Source: an uncultured Granulosicoccus sp. (lineage in GTDB: Bacteria > Pseudomonadota > Gammaproteobacteria > Granulosicoccales > Granulosicoccaceae). From it: DNA of 64,000 nucleotides. Shown here piece after piece: positions 46,606 to 54,778 of the stretch (positions are counted from its first letter, which is position 1; each line of letters opens with the position of its first letter). A program made the position numbers and the translations under genes. Under the pieces are notes generated by a model. It did no database searches, had not been told where the DNA came from, and worked only from the letters and a program-made list of their open reading frames with translations. The DNA lies in contig CANLXI010000009.1 in the NCBI GenBank assembly GCA_947495035.1, positions 147,256 to 211,255 on the forward strand, read 5' to 3'.

Positions 46606-48263
46606 CCGTCAGTTCGCCTCGGATGAATCTGATCGAGATAGGCCGCCAGGAAGTCCTCGAACCGCCCCTCACTGTCAGCTTCCATCTCAGCCTGTTTCAG
46701 GCGCGACTGCTGCACCAGCTCATCCAGCCGGGCAAACAGCGCCTCATCCTGCGGTGCTTCTCGCAGAGCAGCATCATGCTCGCGCGAAAGGCTCTGGGCG
46801 TGTTCGAAAAAGGAGCCTGTCTGGCGAATACCGGCGATCATCTGCGCTGAAGGGGTCAGCTGTGGATCCGCCAGACGTGCCTGTTGCTCGGCGAGTGCCG
46901 GTGCATACAAGGGCGTCTCGCGATCGCTGTCCAGCCATTGTGCTATCGGTTCCAGTGAATCGAGGATGGCCTTGCCCCACTGCGGCAAGGCGATGGGTCC
47001 ATCAGGGCCTTCCAGCATCAGTCCGGGCTCCCGGCCACGATGTGCGACGGTCTTGACGTTACGGGTGCTGATCTCCTGCTCATCCGCCGTCAATGGCACC
47101 GGATCCGCCAGCCAGGCGAACATCATCAGCATTTCCAGCATCGCGATCTGGTGCAGATTCAGACCCGCCGGGTCCAGCAGGTTGACGTCTACCGAGCGCA
47201 GTTCCAGATAACGAATACCGCGTTCGCTGAGCGCATGGATCGGCAGCTCTCCGGGATGGGGTATCTGCTTGGGTCGAACCGTGCTGTAGAACTCGTTTTC
47301 GATCTGCAGACGACAGGCGCTCAGTTGCTGGAAACGGCCATCCTCATCACGAATACCCAACGCCTTGTAAGGCGGGTGTTCAGTGGACACATGTCCGATG
47401 ATGTCCTCGATATAGGACTCCACATCGGTATGCCTGACGCTCAGATCGATCGGATCTTCCTCGCTGTAGCGATAACCGATCTTGCCCATGCGCAGCGACG
47501 TGCCATATTCGGCGAAGCGGGTGGATTGATTCCAGACATCCAGCTCTTCTCCTTCCCCCTCGCCCAGAAAGCTCTGGCATATGGCCGGTGATGCCCCGAA
47601 CAGATACGGCACCAGCCAACCGACACGCAGCAGGTTCTGCATCATCTGGAAATAGCCATTGGTGCGCTGCAGCTGTCTTTCCCGGCTGCTCTGTGCATCG
47701 AAACGATGCCGCAATGCCGCCGAGTCCAGGTCGCCGTCGGCGCCGAGCAGCGATTCTCTCAAGGGCCATGCCGTTTCGGGCATCGAGAAGTTGAAATGCA
47801 CACCGGCGATGGCCTGCATGCGACGACCATAACGCAGCCCCAGACCACGCCGATAGGCATGTTTCATCTGTCCGCTGTGCGAACTGCCATATTCACCAAT
47901 ACGTACACTGGGTCCACCGCGCAGGATACAGGGCATGCTGGTGTTCCAGATATGCTCGCCCTCGGGCAGTCGGTGAACGATGAACTGATGTACCGACGTC
48001 AGAAAATGCAATGCCTCTTCAGCTGAATCACACGGGGGTGTTACCATTTCCAGCAACGCCTCGGAAAAATCCGTGGTGATGAATGGATGGGTCAACGCAG
48101 CACCCAGCGCCTCTGGATGATCAGCCTGGGATATGCCACCGTTACCCTTGACTCTCAACGATTCTTTTTCGAGACCAACCTTGCGTTCAGCCAAAACCTC
48201 AGGGGCCTGGGTCCTGACCAGCTTGCCAGCTCTTTGTCTAAGCTCGGAGTACACGATGAACAT
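46602..48263 (-). CDS. gshA: Glutamate--cysteine ligase
   Basis: GshA makes gamma-glutamylcysteine, the first step to glutathione. From ATG 48263 it has 553 residues (E. coli about 518). Recognisable are KVGLEKESLRV (about 32-42), HPFITTDFSEALLEMVTPPC, GAYGSS-like IGEYGSSHSGQMKHAYRRGL (about 135-153), IAGVHFNFSMP and the later RYLELRSVDVNLLDPAGL. A frame extending to 48362 would overlap the divergent hydrolase gene, so the shorter start is chosen. mobA follows with a four-base overlap, an unusual pairing of glutathione and Moco genes. Confidence 0.96.
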   Translation of the reverse strand: MFIVYSELRQRAGKLVRTQAPEVLAERKVGLEKESLRVKGNGGISQADHPEALGAALTHPFITTDFSEALLEMVTPPCDSAEEALHFLTSVHQFIVHRLPEGEHIWNTSMPCILRGGPSVRIGEYGSSHSGQMKHAYRRGLGLRYGRRMQAIAGVHFNFSMPETAWPLRESLLGADGDLDSAALRHRFDAQSSRERQLQRTNGYFQMMQNLLRVGWLVPYLFGASPAICQSFLGEGEGEELDVWNQSTRFAEYGTSLRMGKIGYRYSEEDPIDLSVRHTDVESYIEDIIGHVSTEHPPYKALGIRDEDGRFQQLSACRLQIENEFYSTVRPKQIPHPGELPIHALSERGIRYLELRSVDVNLLDPAGLNLHQIAMLEMLMMFAWLADPVPLTADEQEISTRNVKTVAHRGREPGLMLEGPDGPIALPQWGKAILDSLEPIAQWLDSDRETPLYAPALAEQQARLADPQLTPSAQMIAGIRQTGSFFEHAQSLSREHDAALREAPQDEALFARLDELVQQSRLKQAEMEADSEGRFEDFLAAYLDQIHPRRTDG

Positions 48264-48305
48264 CCCACTTTGCCAGCGCGGGAGTGTAACCCAGCCGATG
48301 CCTTC

Positions 48306-49079
48306 ATGAGCAGATTGAACTCGCAGCAGGCCGGTCAGGGACCGGTACTGATCATGCTTCACGGACTGTTCGGCAATCTGGACAACTTCCGGTCAGTGTC
48401 CCTGCACATGGAGCGCAACTTGAACGTGGTGCGCATGGATCTGCCGGGGCATGGTCTGTCGCCCACGCTACCCACGCTATCCATCGAGGCCATGGCAGAG
48501 GAAGTCCTCGCGGAAATCGCCCGACTGGGTGTGGACCGGTTCCACCTGCTCGGCCATTCACTGGGTGGCAAGGTGGCCATGGCAGTTGCAGGTTCCCCCG
48601 ATTGCCACGGTCTGCAAAGCCTGTGTGTGGTGGACATCGCACCGAAATCCTACCCGCCACACCATCAGGAAATCCTGGAAGCCCTGCAGGCACTGGATCT
48701 GCAGAACATCGAGGATAGACGGGAAGCGGACCGCGAGCTGCGGTCGGCCATTCCCGATGCCGGTGTTCGCGCTTTCCTGCTCAAGAGCCTCTACCGTCAC
48801 GAGTCCGGTCGCCTGCGCTGGCGCTTCGACCTGAAGCAGCTGGCTCAGGACTATCCGCTGATCTCTCGGGCGCCACTGATCCGTCAGGTCATCCAGCCGC
48901 CGACACTGTTCATCAAGGGGGGCAGCAGTGACTACCTGTCGGAGGCCGATGAACCGGGTATCAAGGCTGTTTGTGCGCAACCGTCACTGAAGATCATCAC
49001 CGGTGCCGGACATTGGCCGCATGCCGAGAAACCCGCTCAGTTCACACGAATTTGCCAGGAGTTCCTGAGCCATGTCTGA
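48306..49079 (+). CDS. Alpha/beta-fold hydrolase (YbfF-like esterase)
   Basis: From ATG 48306 the protein has 257 residues. Oxyanion-hole region LIMLHGLFGNLDNF (about 16-29), DLPGHGLS, nucleophile elbow GHSLGGKVA (Ser about 83), a later Asp region (LFIKGGSSDYL) and the catalytic His in GAGHWPHAEKP near the end complete a hydrolase triad. YbfF acts on acyl-CoA and ester substrates in vitro; the natural substrate is unknown. Its stop overlaps the start of the DUF2058 gene by eight bases. Confidence 0.9.
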   Translation: MSRLNSQQAGQGPVLIMLHGLFGNLDNFRSVSLHMERNLNVVRMDLPGHGLSPTLPTLSIEAMAEEVLAEIARLGVDRFHLLGHSLGGKVAMAVAGSPDCHGLQSLCVVDIAPKSYPPHHQEILEALQALDLQNIEDRREADRELRSAIPDAGVRAFLLKSLYRHESGRLRWRFDLKQLAQDYPLISRAPLIRQVIQPPTLFIKGGSSDYLSEADEPGIKAVCAQPSLKIITGAGHWPHAEKPAQFTRICQEFLSHV

Positions 49080-49602
49080 TTCACTCCGCGACCAGCTGCT
49101 GCAAGCGGGATTCAATGCACCGAAAGAACCGGAGCGCCGCAAACGCCCGACCGGCAAGAAACCCGGCCGTGGCAAGAACCCGGGTGGCAAGGCCGCTGCC
49201 GGACAGCAAACGGGCCGTGCTGCATCGACTCAACGGGGCAAGACCGATGCCGACGGGGAAGCCGAGGCAAGGATTGCCAGGCGCAAGGCCATCAAGGCCG
49301 AGATCAAGACCTTGATCGAAGCGGCTGCGATCAAGGAATTCCAGGGTGAGAGCGTCTACCGATTCATTCTCAACAAGCGTATCCGTGAACTGCATGTCAA
49401 GGAGGATATCCGCCTGCAGCTCATCGCAGGCACGCTGGTCATCACCCGTCTGAACGGTACAACCTGGCTGGTGCCGGAAACCACCGCCGAGGCCATCCGC
49501 AAGCTCAACCCGGACTGGGCGGTCGTGACCCCGGCACCGGACAGCAGTGAGGACACCAGTGGCTATGAGGACTTCACCGTACCTGACGACCTGCAATGGT
49601 AA
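49072..49602 (+). CDS. DUF2058 (YaiL-like) nucleoprotein
   Basis: This 176-residue protein of the DUF2058 family starts MSDSLRDQLLQAGFNAPK. A long basic, Gly/Lys-rich and probably unstructured stretch follows (about 22-62, with KKPGRGKNPGGKAAA). The conserved C-terminal domain (about 75-155) has IARRKAIKAEIKTLIEA, YRFILNKRIRELHVKEDIR and LVITRLNGTTWLVP. Basic composition suggests nucleic-acid contact; the function is not established. It overlaps sbcB by seven bases and the hydrolase by eight, so the three genes form a tight operon. Confidence 0.9.
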   Translation: MSDSLRDQLLQAGFNAPKEPERRKRPTGKKPGRGKNPGGKAAAGQQTGRAASTQRGKTDADGEAEARIARRKAIKAEIKTLIEAAAIKEFQGESVYRFILNKRIRELHVKEDIRLQLIAGTLVITRLNGTTWLVPETTAEAIRKLNPDWAVVTPAPDSSEDTSGYEDFTVPDDLQW

Positions 49603-51032
49603 CGTTCTACTGGTTTGATTATGAAACCTTCGGCACGCATCCCGCCTGGGATCATCCCTGCCAGTTTGCCGGCGTCAGAACCGATCTCGACCTGAACGTC
49701 ATCGGTGAACCGATGACGCTGTACTGTCGTCAACCCACTGACTATCTGCCACACCCTGCCGCCTGTCGCGTTACCGGCATCACACCGCAGCATGCCAATG
49801 AGAAGGGTCTGCCCGAAACCGAGTTCATACAACGCATCGTCGACGAAATCGGTCGACCGGAAACCTGTTCAGCCGGTTACAACAGCATACGCTTCGATGA
49901 CGAATTCACCCGTCACACGCTGTTTCGCAACCTGCGCGACCCCTACGAACAGGAATGGAAGGATGGCAATTCCCGCTGGGACCTGATCGATGTGGTGCGG
50001 TTGACGCGCGCCTTGCGTCCGGAAGGCATTCAATGGCCGGTGGACGATGACGGCTCTGCCACCAACCGCCTCGAACTTCTGAGTGCCGCGAACGGCATCA
50101 CCCACAGCCAGGCGCACGATGCAATGTCCGATGTCTGGGCAACCATCGGCATGGCCAGGCTGATACGGGAACGACAACCTCGCCTGTTCGACTTCGTCTT
50201 CGGGCACCGCGACAAGCACAGTGTTGCCGAGCTGCTCGACACGCGCCAGCGCAAACCCTGCCTGCAGGCCTCCGGCATGATTCCCGGAAGCCGGCATCAT
50301 CTCGGAGCCATCCTGCCACTGATGCCCCACCCGGAGAACCGCAACGGTATCATCGTGCTGGACCTGCAGCAGGATCCCCGATACCTGCTCGACCTGGATG
50401 CCGAGGAGATCGCTCGCCGCCTCTATCAACCGGGCAATGAGCGCCGCGAGGGTGATGCGCCACGCCCTGGCCTGAGAACGGTGCAGATCAACAAGTGTCC
50501 GGTCATTGTGCCGGTTTCCACCTTGCGGGAAGAAGATGCCAGTCGTCTGGACATGGATCGCGGGCAGATCAGCCAGCATGCCCGCTGGGCGGAACAGCTG
50601 TGTAGCGGAGACATGCTGAAGCGCATCGGCCAGGTCATGACACGCAGCTGGCAGGATGATTCACTGCAGGATATCGATGGCACGCTCTACAGCGGCGACT
50701 TTCTGTCTACGTCCGACAAACAGGCACTGGCTGATATTCGCACGCTCTCACCAGAGCGTCTGGCACAGGAACTGGATCAGCATGCCGGGCGCTTCGATGA
50801 CAGGCGTCTGGACGAGATGATCTGGCGCTACCTGGCCCGAAACTTTCCCGAAGCACTGGATGCCGATCAGCAGCGTCGCTGGAAAGAGCATTGCACCGCA
50901 CGACTGAATGACGAGGAGGCCGCCTGGTTGTCTCGGCAGAGCTATCAGCAGGCGCTGAATGCCATCGACTGGCTCCCGGCAGAACAGGAGCTGGAGCGCG
51001 CGCTGCGCGACTATCCGGCAAGCATTGCCTGA
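49596..51032 (+). CDS. sbcB: Exodeoxyribonuclease I
   Basis: ExoI degrades single-stranded DNA 3' to 5' in mismatch repair and recombination. The 478-residue protein begins with DEDD exonuclease motif I, WFDYETFG (Asp8, Glu10). Motif II is in AGYNSIRFDDEFTRHTLFRN and motif III near THSQAHDAMSDVWATI. The SH3-like and C-terminal domains follow as in E. coli (LPLMPHPENRNGIIVLDLQ). It starts seven bases inside the DUF2058 gene. The end is convergent with the small membrane gene at 51035 with only two bases between them. Confidence 0.97.
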   Translation: MVTFYWFDYETFGTHPAWDHPCQFAGVRTDLDLNVIGEPMTLYCRQPTDYLPHPAACRVTGITPQHANEKGLPETEFIQRIVDEIGRPETCSAGYNSIRFDDEFTRHTLFRNLRDPYEQEWKDGNSRWDLIDVVRLTRALRPEGIQWPVDDDGSATNRLELLSAANGITHSQAHDAMSDVWATIGMARLIRERQPRLFDFVFGHRDKHSVAELLDTRQRKPCLQASGMIPGSRHHLGAILPLMPHPENRNGIIVLDLQQDPRYLLDLDAEEIARRLYQPGNERREGDAPRPGLRTVQINKCPVIVPVSTLREEDASRLDMDRGQISQHARWAEQLCSGDMLKRIGQVMTRSWQDDSLQDIDGTLYSGDFLSTSDKQALADIRTLSPERLAQELDQHAGRFDDRRLDEMIWRYLARNFPEALDADQQRRWKEHCTARLNDEEAAWLSRQSYQQALNAIDWLPAEQELERALRDYPASIA

Positions 51033-51034
51033 TT

Positions 51035-51526
51035 CTAGTTGGTGCGACGTCCGCCGCCGTCCATGAAATCCGTACCGGAGATCACCGGACGCATGGTGTT
51101 CACCACGAAAAAGGCAAAGAACAGGAAGAAGAACTTGAATTTCTCACTGGCATATTCCGGACCGATCAGTGGCACGAACGCCAGGAAGATGACGGTGGCA
51201 AGCACAAAGCCGTAAGCCGAATGCCAGTAGACATTCATGATGGAATCTGTAATTTCCTTACGGTACACACCGCTGAGTACCATCGAGACCATCATGATGA
51301 AAACAATCGGTACCATCGGAGCCAGCATGCTCGTCACCGAATAACCCAGACTGACGTAACCTGCCGCCAGAAAGACGCAGCAGAACATCAGTGACTCCAC
51401 CAATGCACGCATGAAGGTCGGAAACCGGACCTGTCGGGCCAGGGTTCGAACCAGTAGAGCAAACAGCATACGTGCGGTAGATCGGTAGGTGGATCGTTTG
51501 GAGACGCTTGCGCCCATGACATTCAT
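51035..51526 (-). CDS. Four-helix membrane protein resembling the N-terminal part of exopolysaccharide sugar transferases
   Basis: From ATG 51526 the product has 163 residues with four membrane segments (about 35-57, 63-85, 95-118 and 124-142). The region ending in MVLSGVYRKEITDSIMNVYW, then a hydrophobic helix, resembles the pre-catalytic membrane domain of EpsB/WbaP-type sugar transferases. The catalytic domain is absent, and no glycan genes are nearby. It could be a stand-alone membrane protein or a decayed relic. Start choice is uncertain (51517 and 51595 are alternatives); longer versions would overlap the divergent bpt start. Confidence 0.65.
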   Translation of the reverse strand: MNVMGASVSKRSTYRSTARMLFALLVRTLARQVRFPTFMRALVESLMFCCVFLAAGYVSLGYSVTSMLAPMVPIVFIMMVSMVLSGVYRKEITDSIMNVYWHSAYGFVLATVIFLAFVPLIGPEYASEKFKFFFLFFAFFVVNTMRPVISGTDFMDGGGRRTN

Positions 51527-51686
51527 TCCGTCAGCTGAGGCGCCAGTCCTACAACCCCGCGCCAAGGTAGGAACGGATAATAACACTCTGGTCATGTAAC
51601 ATTGTGACCGACTGTCAACCAGCCAGGTTTTGTGACGAAACTCTAATAAACAAGCTCTTCCAACACCCTCTGATACCATCCACCGA

Positions 51687-52415
51687 ATGATCCAACAACG
51701 CATCAAGCTGTATCAGGGATCGATCAACCCCTGTAGCTATCTGGACGATCGGGAAGCGGTGAATATCTACGCAGATCCGCATCATCCCAATCCGCGTGCG
51801 GTCTACAACCAGTTGATCAAGCGGGGTTTTCGGCGTTCAGGGGAGTATGTCTACCGCCCGGGCTGTACCGGCTGTTCGGCCTGCATACCCGTGCGCATCC
51901 TGTGCGATGAATTCAGAATGCGGCGCACCGATCGCCGCAACTGCAAGCGCAATCAGGATCTGAAGGTCGATTTTCGCGAAGCCTGCTATACCGATGAGTA
52001 TTTTCAGCTGTATCAACGTTATCTTGCCGCTCGCCACCCCGATGGTGGTATGGACGATCCCGACCCGGAAGACTTCGAACGCTTTCTGCTCAATCCCTGG
52101 GGTGAAACCCTGTTCGTCGACATTCGACTCGAGCGACAGGTCATTGCTGTTGCGGTAACGGATGCCACGGCCGATGGATTGTCGGCGGTCTATACGTTCT
52201 TCGACCCCGAACATGCCGATCGAGGGCTGGGACGCTTCAGCATCATGCAGCAGATCGAACTGTGCAAGGCCATCAAACTACCGTATCTGTATCTGGGTTA
52301 CTGGGTCGATGGGTGTCAGAAGATGCAATACAAGACCGATTTTCAGCCGCAGGAACATTTCGACGGGCATCAATGGCAGGAAGTCCTTACCGCTGAGCGA
52401 AAGGCCGGCGAATGA
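51687..52415 (+). CDS. bpt: Aspartate/glutamate leucyltransferase
   Basis: Bpt transfers Leu from Leu-tRNA to N-terminal Asp or Glu, marking proteins for ClpAP through the N-degron path. The 242-residue protein starts MIQQRIKLYQGSINPCSYLD. It shows YVYRPGCTGCSACIPVRI (about 55-72, with the Cys pairs of the family), RRNCKRNQDL, YLAARHPDGGM and the GNAT-like end YLYLGYWVDGCQKMQYKTDFQP. Length and motifs fit Bpt better than the eukaryotic Ate1. It converges with the cyclase gene, stop to stop with no gap. Confidence 0.95.
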   Translation: MIQQRIKLYQGSINPCSYLDDREAVNIYADPHHPNPRAVYNQLIKRGFRRSGEYVYRPGCTGCSACIPVRILCDEFRMRRTDRRNCKRNQDLKVDFREACYTDEYFQLYQRYLAARHPDGGMDDPDPEDFERFLLNPWGETLFVDIRLERQVIAVAVTDATADGLSAVYTFFDPEHADRGLGRFSIMQQIELCKAIKLPYLYLGYWVDGCQKMQYKTDFQPQEHFDGHQWQEVLTAERKAGE

Positions 52416-53705
52416 TCAGATGTTGCGAGCCTGCTCGATGCCTCGTAGATAGAGATCGTACATGGAGATCGGCCCCCACTCCTCTCGCAACCGGGAAAAC
52501 AGCTCGATCGCCGTATCCCAGTCTCCGGCTCGGCTTGCTGCCATGGCTTGGTCATGCATGCCGACGCGTTGCATCACCTGCTCACCAAGCGTCTCTCTGG
52601 CACCGAGCGGTTCATACATGGTGACTGGCTGACTGCGCCCCGTGACCGTGACCGTATCCAGTTCGCGAAAGACCATGCCGGGCAACTGTGCGGCAGTCTT
52701 GTCACCGACAATGATCGGCACCCGGTACTTGCGTGTCTGCGCTTCCAGTCGTTGCGCAACATTGACACTGTCACCGACCACGGTGTAATCCACGCGGTAC
52801 TCCGAGCCCAGTGGCCCGACCATGGCCGTCCCGGTACTGATGCCGATGCCCATGACCACTTCCGGCAAGCCCTTGGCCCGGTAGCGCTCGTTGAGCGTGT
52901 TCACTTCCGCCTGGATATCCATACCGGCACACAGGGCGTCATGTGCATGTGTCCTGCTCGACGAGGGGGCACCCCAGACAGCCATGACACTATCACCCAT
53001 GTACTTGTCGATGGAACCGCGATAACGAACCACGATGCGGCTCACATAGGAGAAGTACATGTTGAGCCACTCGGCAAGCTGCGACGGCGTCAGTTGCTCG
53101 GACTTGGCAGTGAACCCGACCACATCACAGAACAGCACGCTGATCTCTCGCTGTACTCCGGGCCTGCCAACGGACTGCGGGTCACGCTGATATTCCCTTG
53201 CCAGCTCCACGGGCACATACTGACTCAGCAGGCGCTGCACCCGCTTGCGGTCACGCACTTCTCCGATGTAGCCCAGCAGAACATACGTGACGAACAGAAT
53301 CAGCACGATCAGCAGTTCGAACTCCATCGGCATGTATGACGACTCTGCCGCCAGCTGCAAGTGGCAATACACCAGTGCAGCCGCCGACAACAGGGCAATG
53401 ATGGCCGCCCCCGCCAGCCGGAACAACGGCATGAGCAGACACAGCAGCAGCAGAATCAGCAGACTGCTCCAGAACGTACGACCGAAGGAATCAGCCTCGA
53501 ACAGATTGAAAGACCTGCCGCCTCGCACACTCAGTGTGAACAGCTGTCCCGAGTCATTGCTGCCGGCGGTCCATTCGAAGCCGAAATACAGACGGAACAC
53601 ACCCAGACCGGTCAGCACCAGCAGGGTCAGCGCCAGCAACAGAACCAGTGAATATGTCAGACTGCGGCGACCAGGGTTGTAATAGGGAAGAGTCAGGGTC
53701 GCCAT
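52416..53705 (-). CDS. Membrane-anchored class III adenylate cyclase
   Basis: The 429-residue protein has an N-terminal membrane helix (about 18-36), a short external segment and three clustered helices (about 78-150). A linker and a class III cyclase domain follow (about 190-375). Metal sites are in SVLFCDVVGFTAK and KYMGDSVMAVWG, the Lys before YMGD suits ATP binding, and YTVVGDSVNVAQRLE carries the Asn-Arg transition-state pair. ATP is therefore the likely substrate, giving cAMP. No CHASE2 or other named sensor domain is evident. It ends against bpt and lies six bases after the phosphatase gene, in the same direction. Confidence 0.92.
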   Translation of the reverse strand: MATLTLPYYNPGRRSLTYSLVLLLALTLLVLTGLGVFRLYFGFEWTAGSNDSGQLFTLSVRGGRSFNLFEADSFGRTFWSSLLILLLLCLLMPLFRLAGAAIIALLSAAALVYCHLQLAAESSYMPMEFELLIVLILFVTYVLLGYIGEVRDRKRVQRLLSQYVPVELAREYQRDPQSVGRPGVQREISVLFCDVVGFTAKSEQLTPSQLAEWLNMYFSYVSRIVVRYRGSIDKYMGDSVMAVWGAPSSSRTHAHDALCAGMDIQAEVNTLNERYRAKGLPEVVMGIGISTGTAMVGPLGSEYRVDYTVVGDSVNVAQRLEAQTRKYRVPIIVGDKTAAQLPGMVFRELDTVTVTGRSQPVTMYEPLGARETLGEQVMQRVGMHDQAMAASRAGDWDTAIELFSRLREEWGPISMYDLYLRGIEQARNI

Positions 53706-53711
53706 CTGTTG

Positions 53712-54512
53712 CTACTGCCCGGAACGACCTTGCAGCACAGCCAGTGCTTCTGCATGCAGGGCTTCGGTGCAGGCAGCCAGAACGGATGTGGTCGAATCGT
53801 TGACCGACTGTCCCTGCAGATCCGTGATGATGCCGCCAGCGGCCCGCACGGCGACTGTCAGGGCGGCGATATCCAGGATATTGACATCCGACTCCAGCAC
53901 CAGATCGGCCTGACCGCAGCACAGCTGATGGTAATGACAGAAATCGCCATAACCGCGAACTCGACGAACTCGTCCCACAATGGACGCATAACGTGCCCAG
54001 GCGTCGGCATCACGAGCCAGCGTGGTGAGATTGCCTGCCGAGAAGAAGGCATCTTCCAGGGAGGTCACCTCGTTGCAGCGAACGGCACGCCCGTCAAGCC
54101 AGGCACCCTGGTCGGCTTCAGCCACCAGACACTCTCCATAGGCAGGTGCATTCGAGACACCCAGGCGCAATACATTGTCCACTTCAAGCGCAATCTGAGT
54201 CGAATAGTATCGCGAGCCTCTGATGAAACTCTTGGTGCCGTCTATCGGATCAACCAGCCAGCGCAGCCCACTGCCCGACGCCGACTCATCACTGGCTGCC
54301 GATTTACCGGTTTCCTCGCCGAAGAACGACGCCCCCGGCAGTGCTGAGGTGAGCACTGACTTGATGGCCTTCTCGGCAGCCACATCGACTTCGGTCACCG
54401 GAGATTGATCGGACTTCAGCGTCACGTGCCAGTCTCCGCGTGCGAGAAAGTCGTTGATGACCTGTTCAGCTGCCTGTGCAGCCTCCTCGGCAGCCTGTCG
54501 TGCCGCCTGCAT
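53712..54512 (-). CDS. Inositol monophosphatase-family phosphatase (possibly histidinol-phosphatase)
   Basis: Mg-dependent phosphatase of 266 residues from ATG 54512. Motifs are FFGEETG (metal Glu, about 67-73), WLVDPIDGTKSFIRG (about 93-107) and NILDIAALTVAVRAAGGIITD near the end. The sequence fits the HisN-like subgroup as much as inositol phosphatase, and the substrate is not certain. A TATAAT (54561-54556, minus strand) lies about 45 bases before this ATG and overlaps another possible ATG at 54557; if it is the promoter, that earlier start cannot be used. The cyclase gene follows after six bases. Confidence 0.88.
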   Translation of the reverse strand: MQAARQAAEEAAQAAEQVINDFLARGDWHVTLKSDQSPVTEVDVAAEKAIKSVLTSALPGASFFGEETGKSAASDESASGSGLRWLVDPIDGTKSFIRGSRYYSTQIALEVDNVLRLGVSNAPAYGECLVAEADQGAWLDGRAVRCNEVTSLEDAFFSAGNLTTLARDADAWARYASIVGRVRRVRGYGDFCHYHQLCCGQADLVLESDVNILDIAALTVAVRAAGGIITDLQGQSVNDSTTSVLAACTEALHAEALAVLQGRSGQ

Positions 54513-54778
54513 GTCAAGTTCCACAAATGCTCCACTACGGTATATGTCAGCGTGCATTATACGGTCTCGCCCGCCCTCCACAGGAAATGCCGAGGTCGGC
54601 GAGTACCAGGAGCTGATCGCTGACACAGCAACGCAAGGTACGGACCAGCCGCGCCCGAAAACCGGACATGCCAGACGATTCGCGACACAATCATCTTCAT
54701 CGTTAACCTCAACACCGAACATTGATGGCGGAAAGCAGTAGACTTGCCCACCCCACACTGCATTGATCGATCCTCTCA

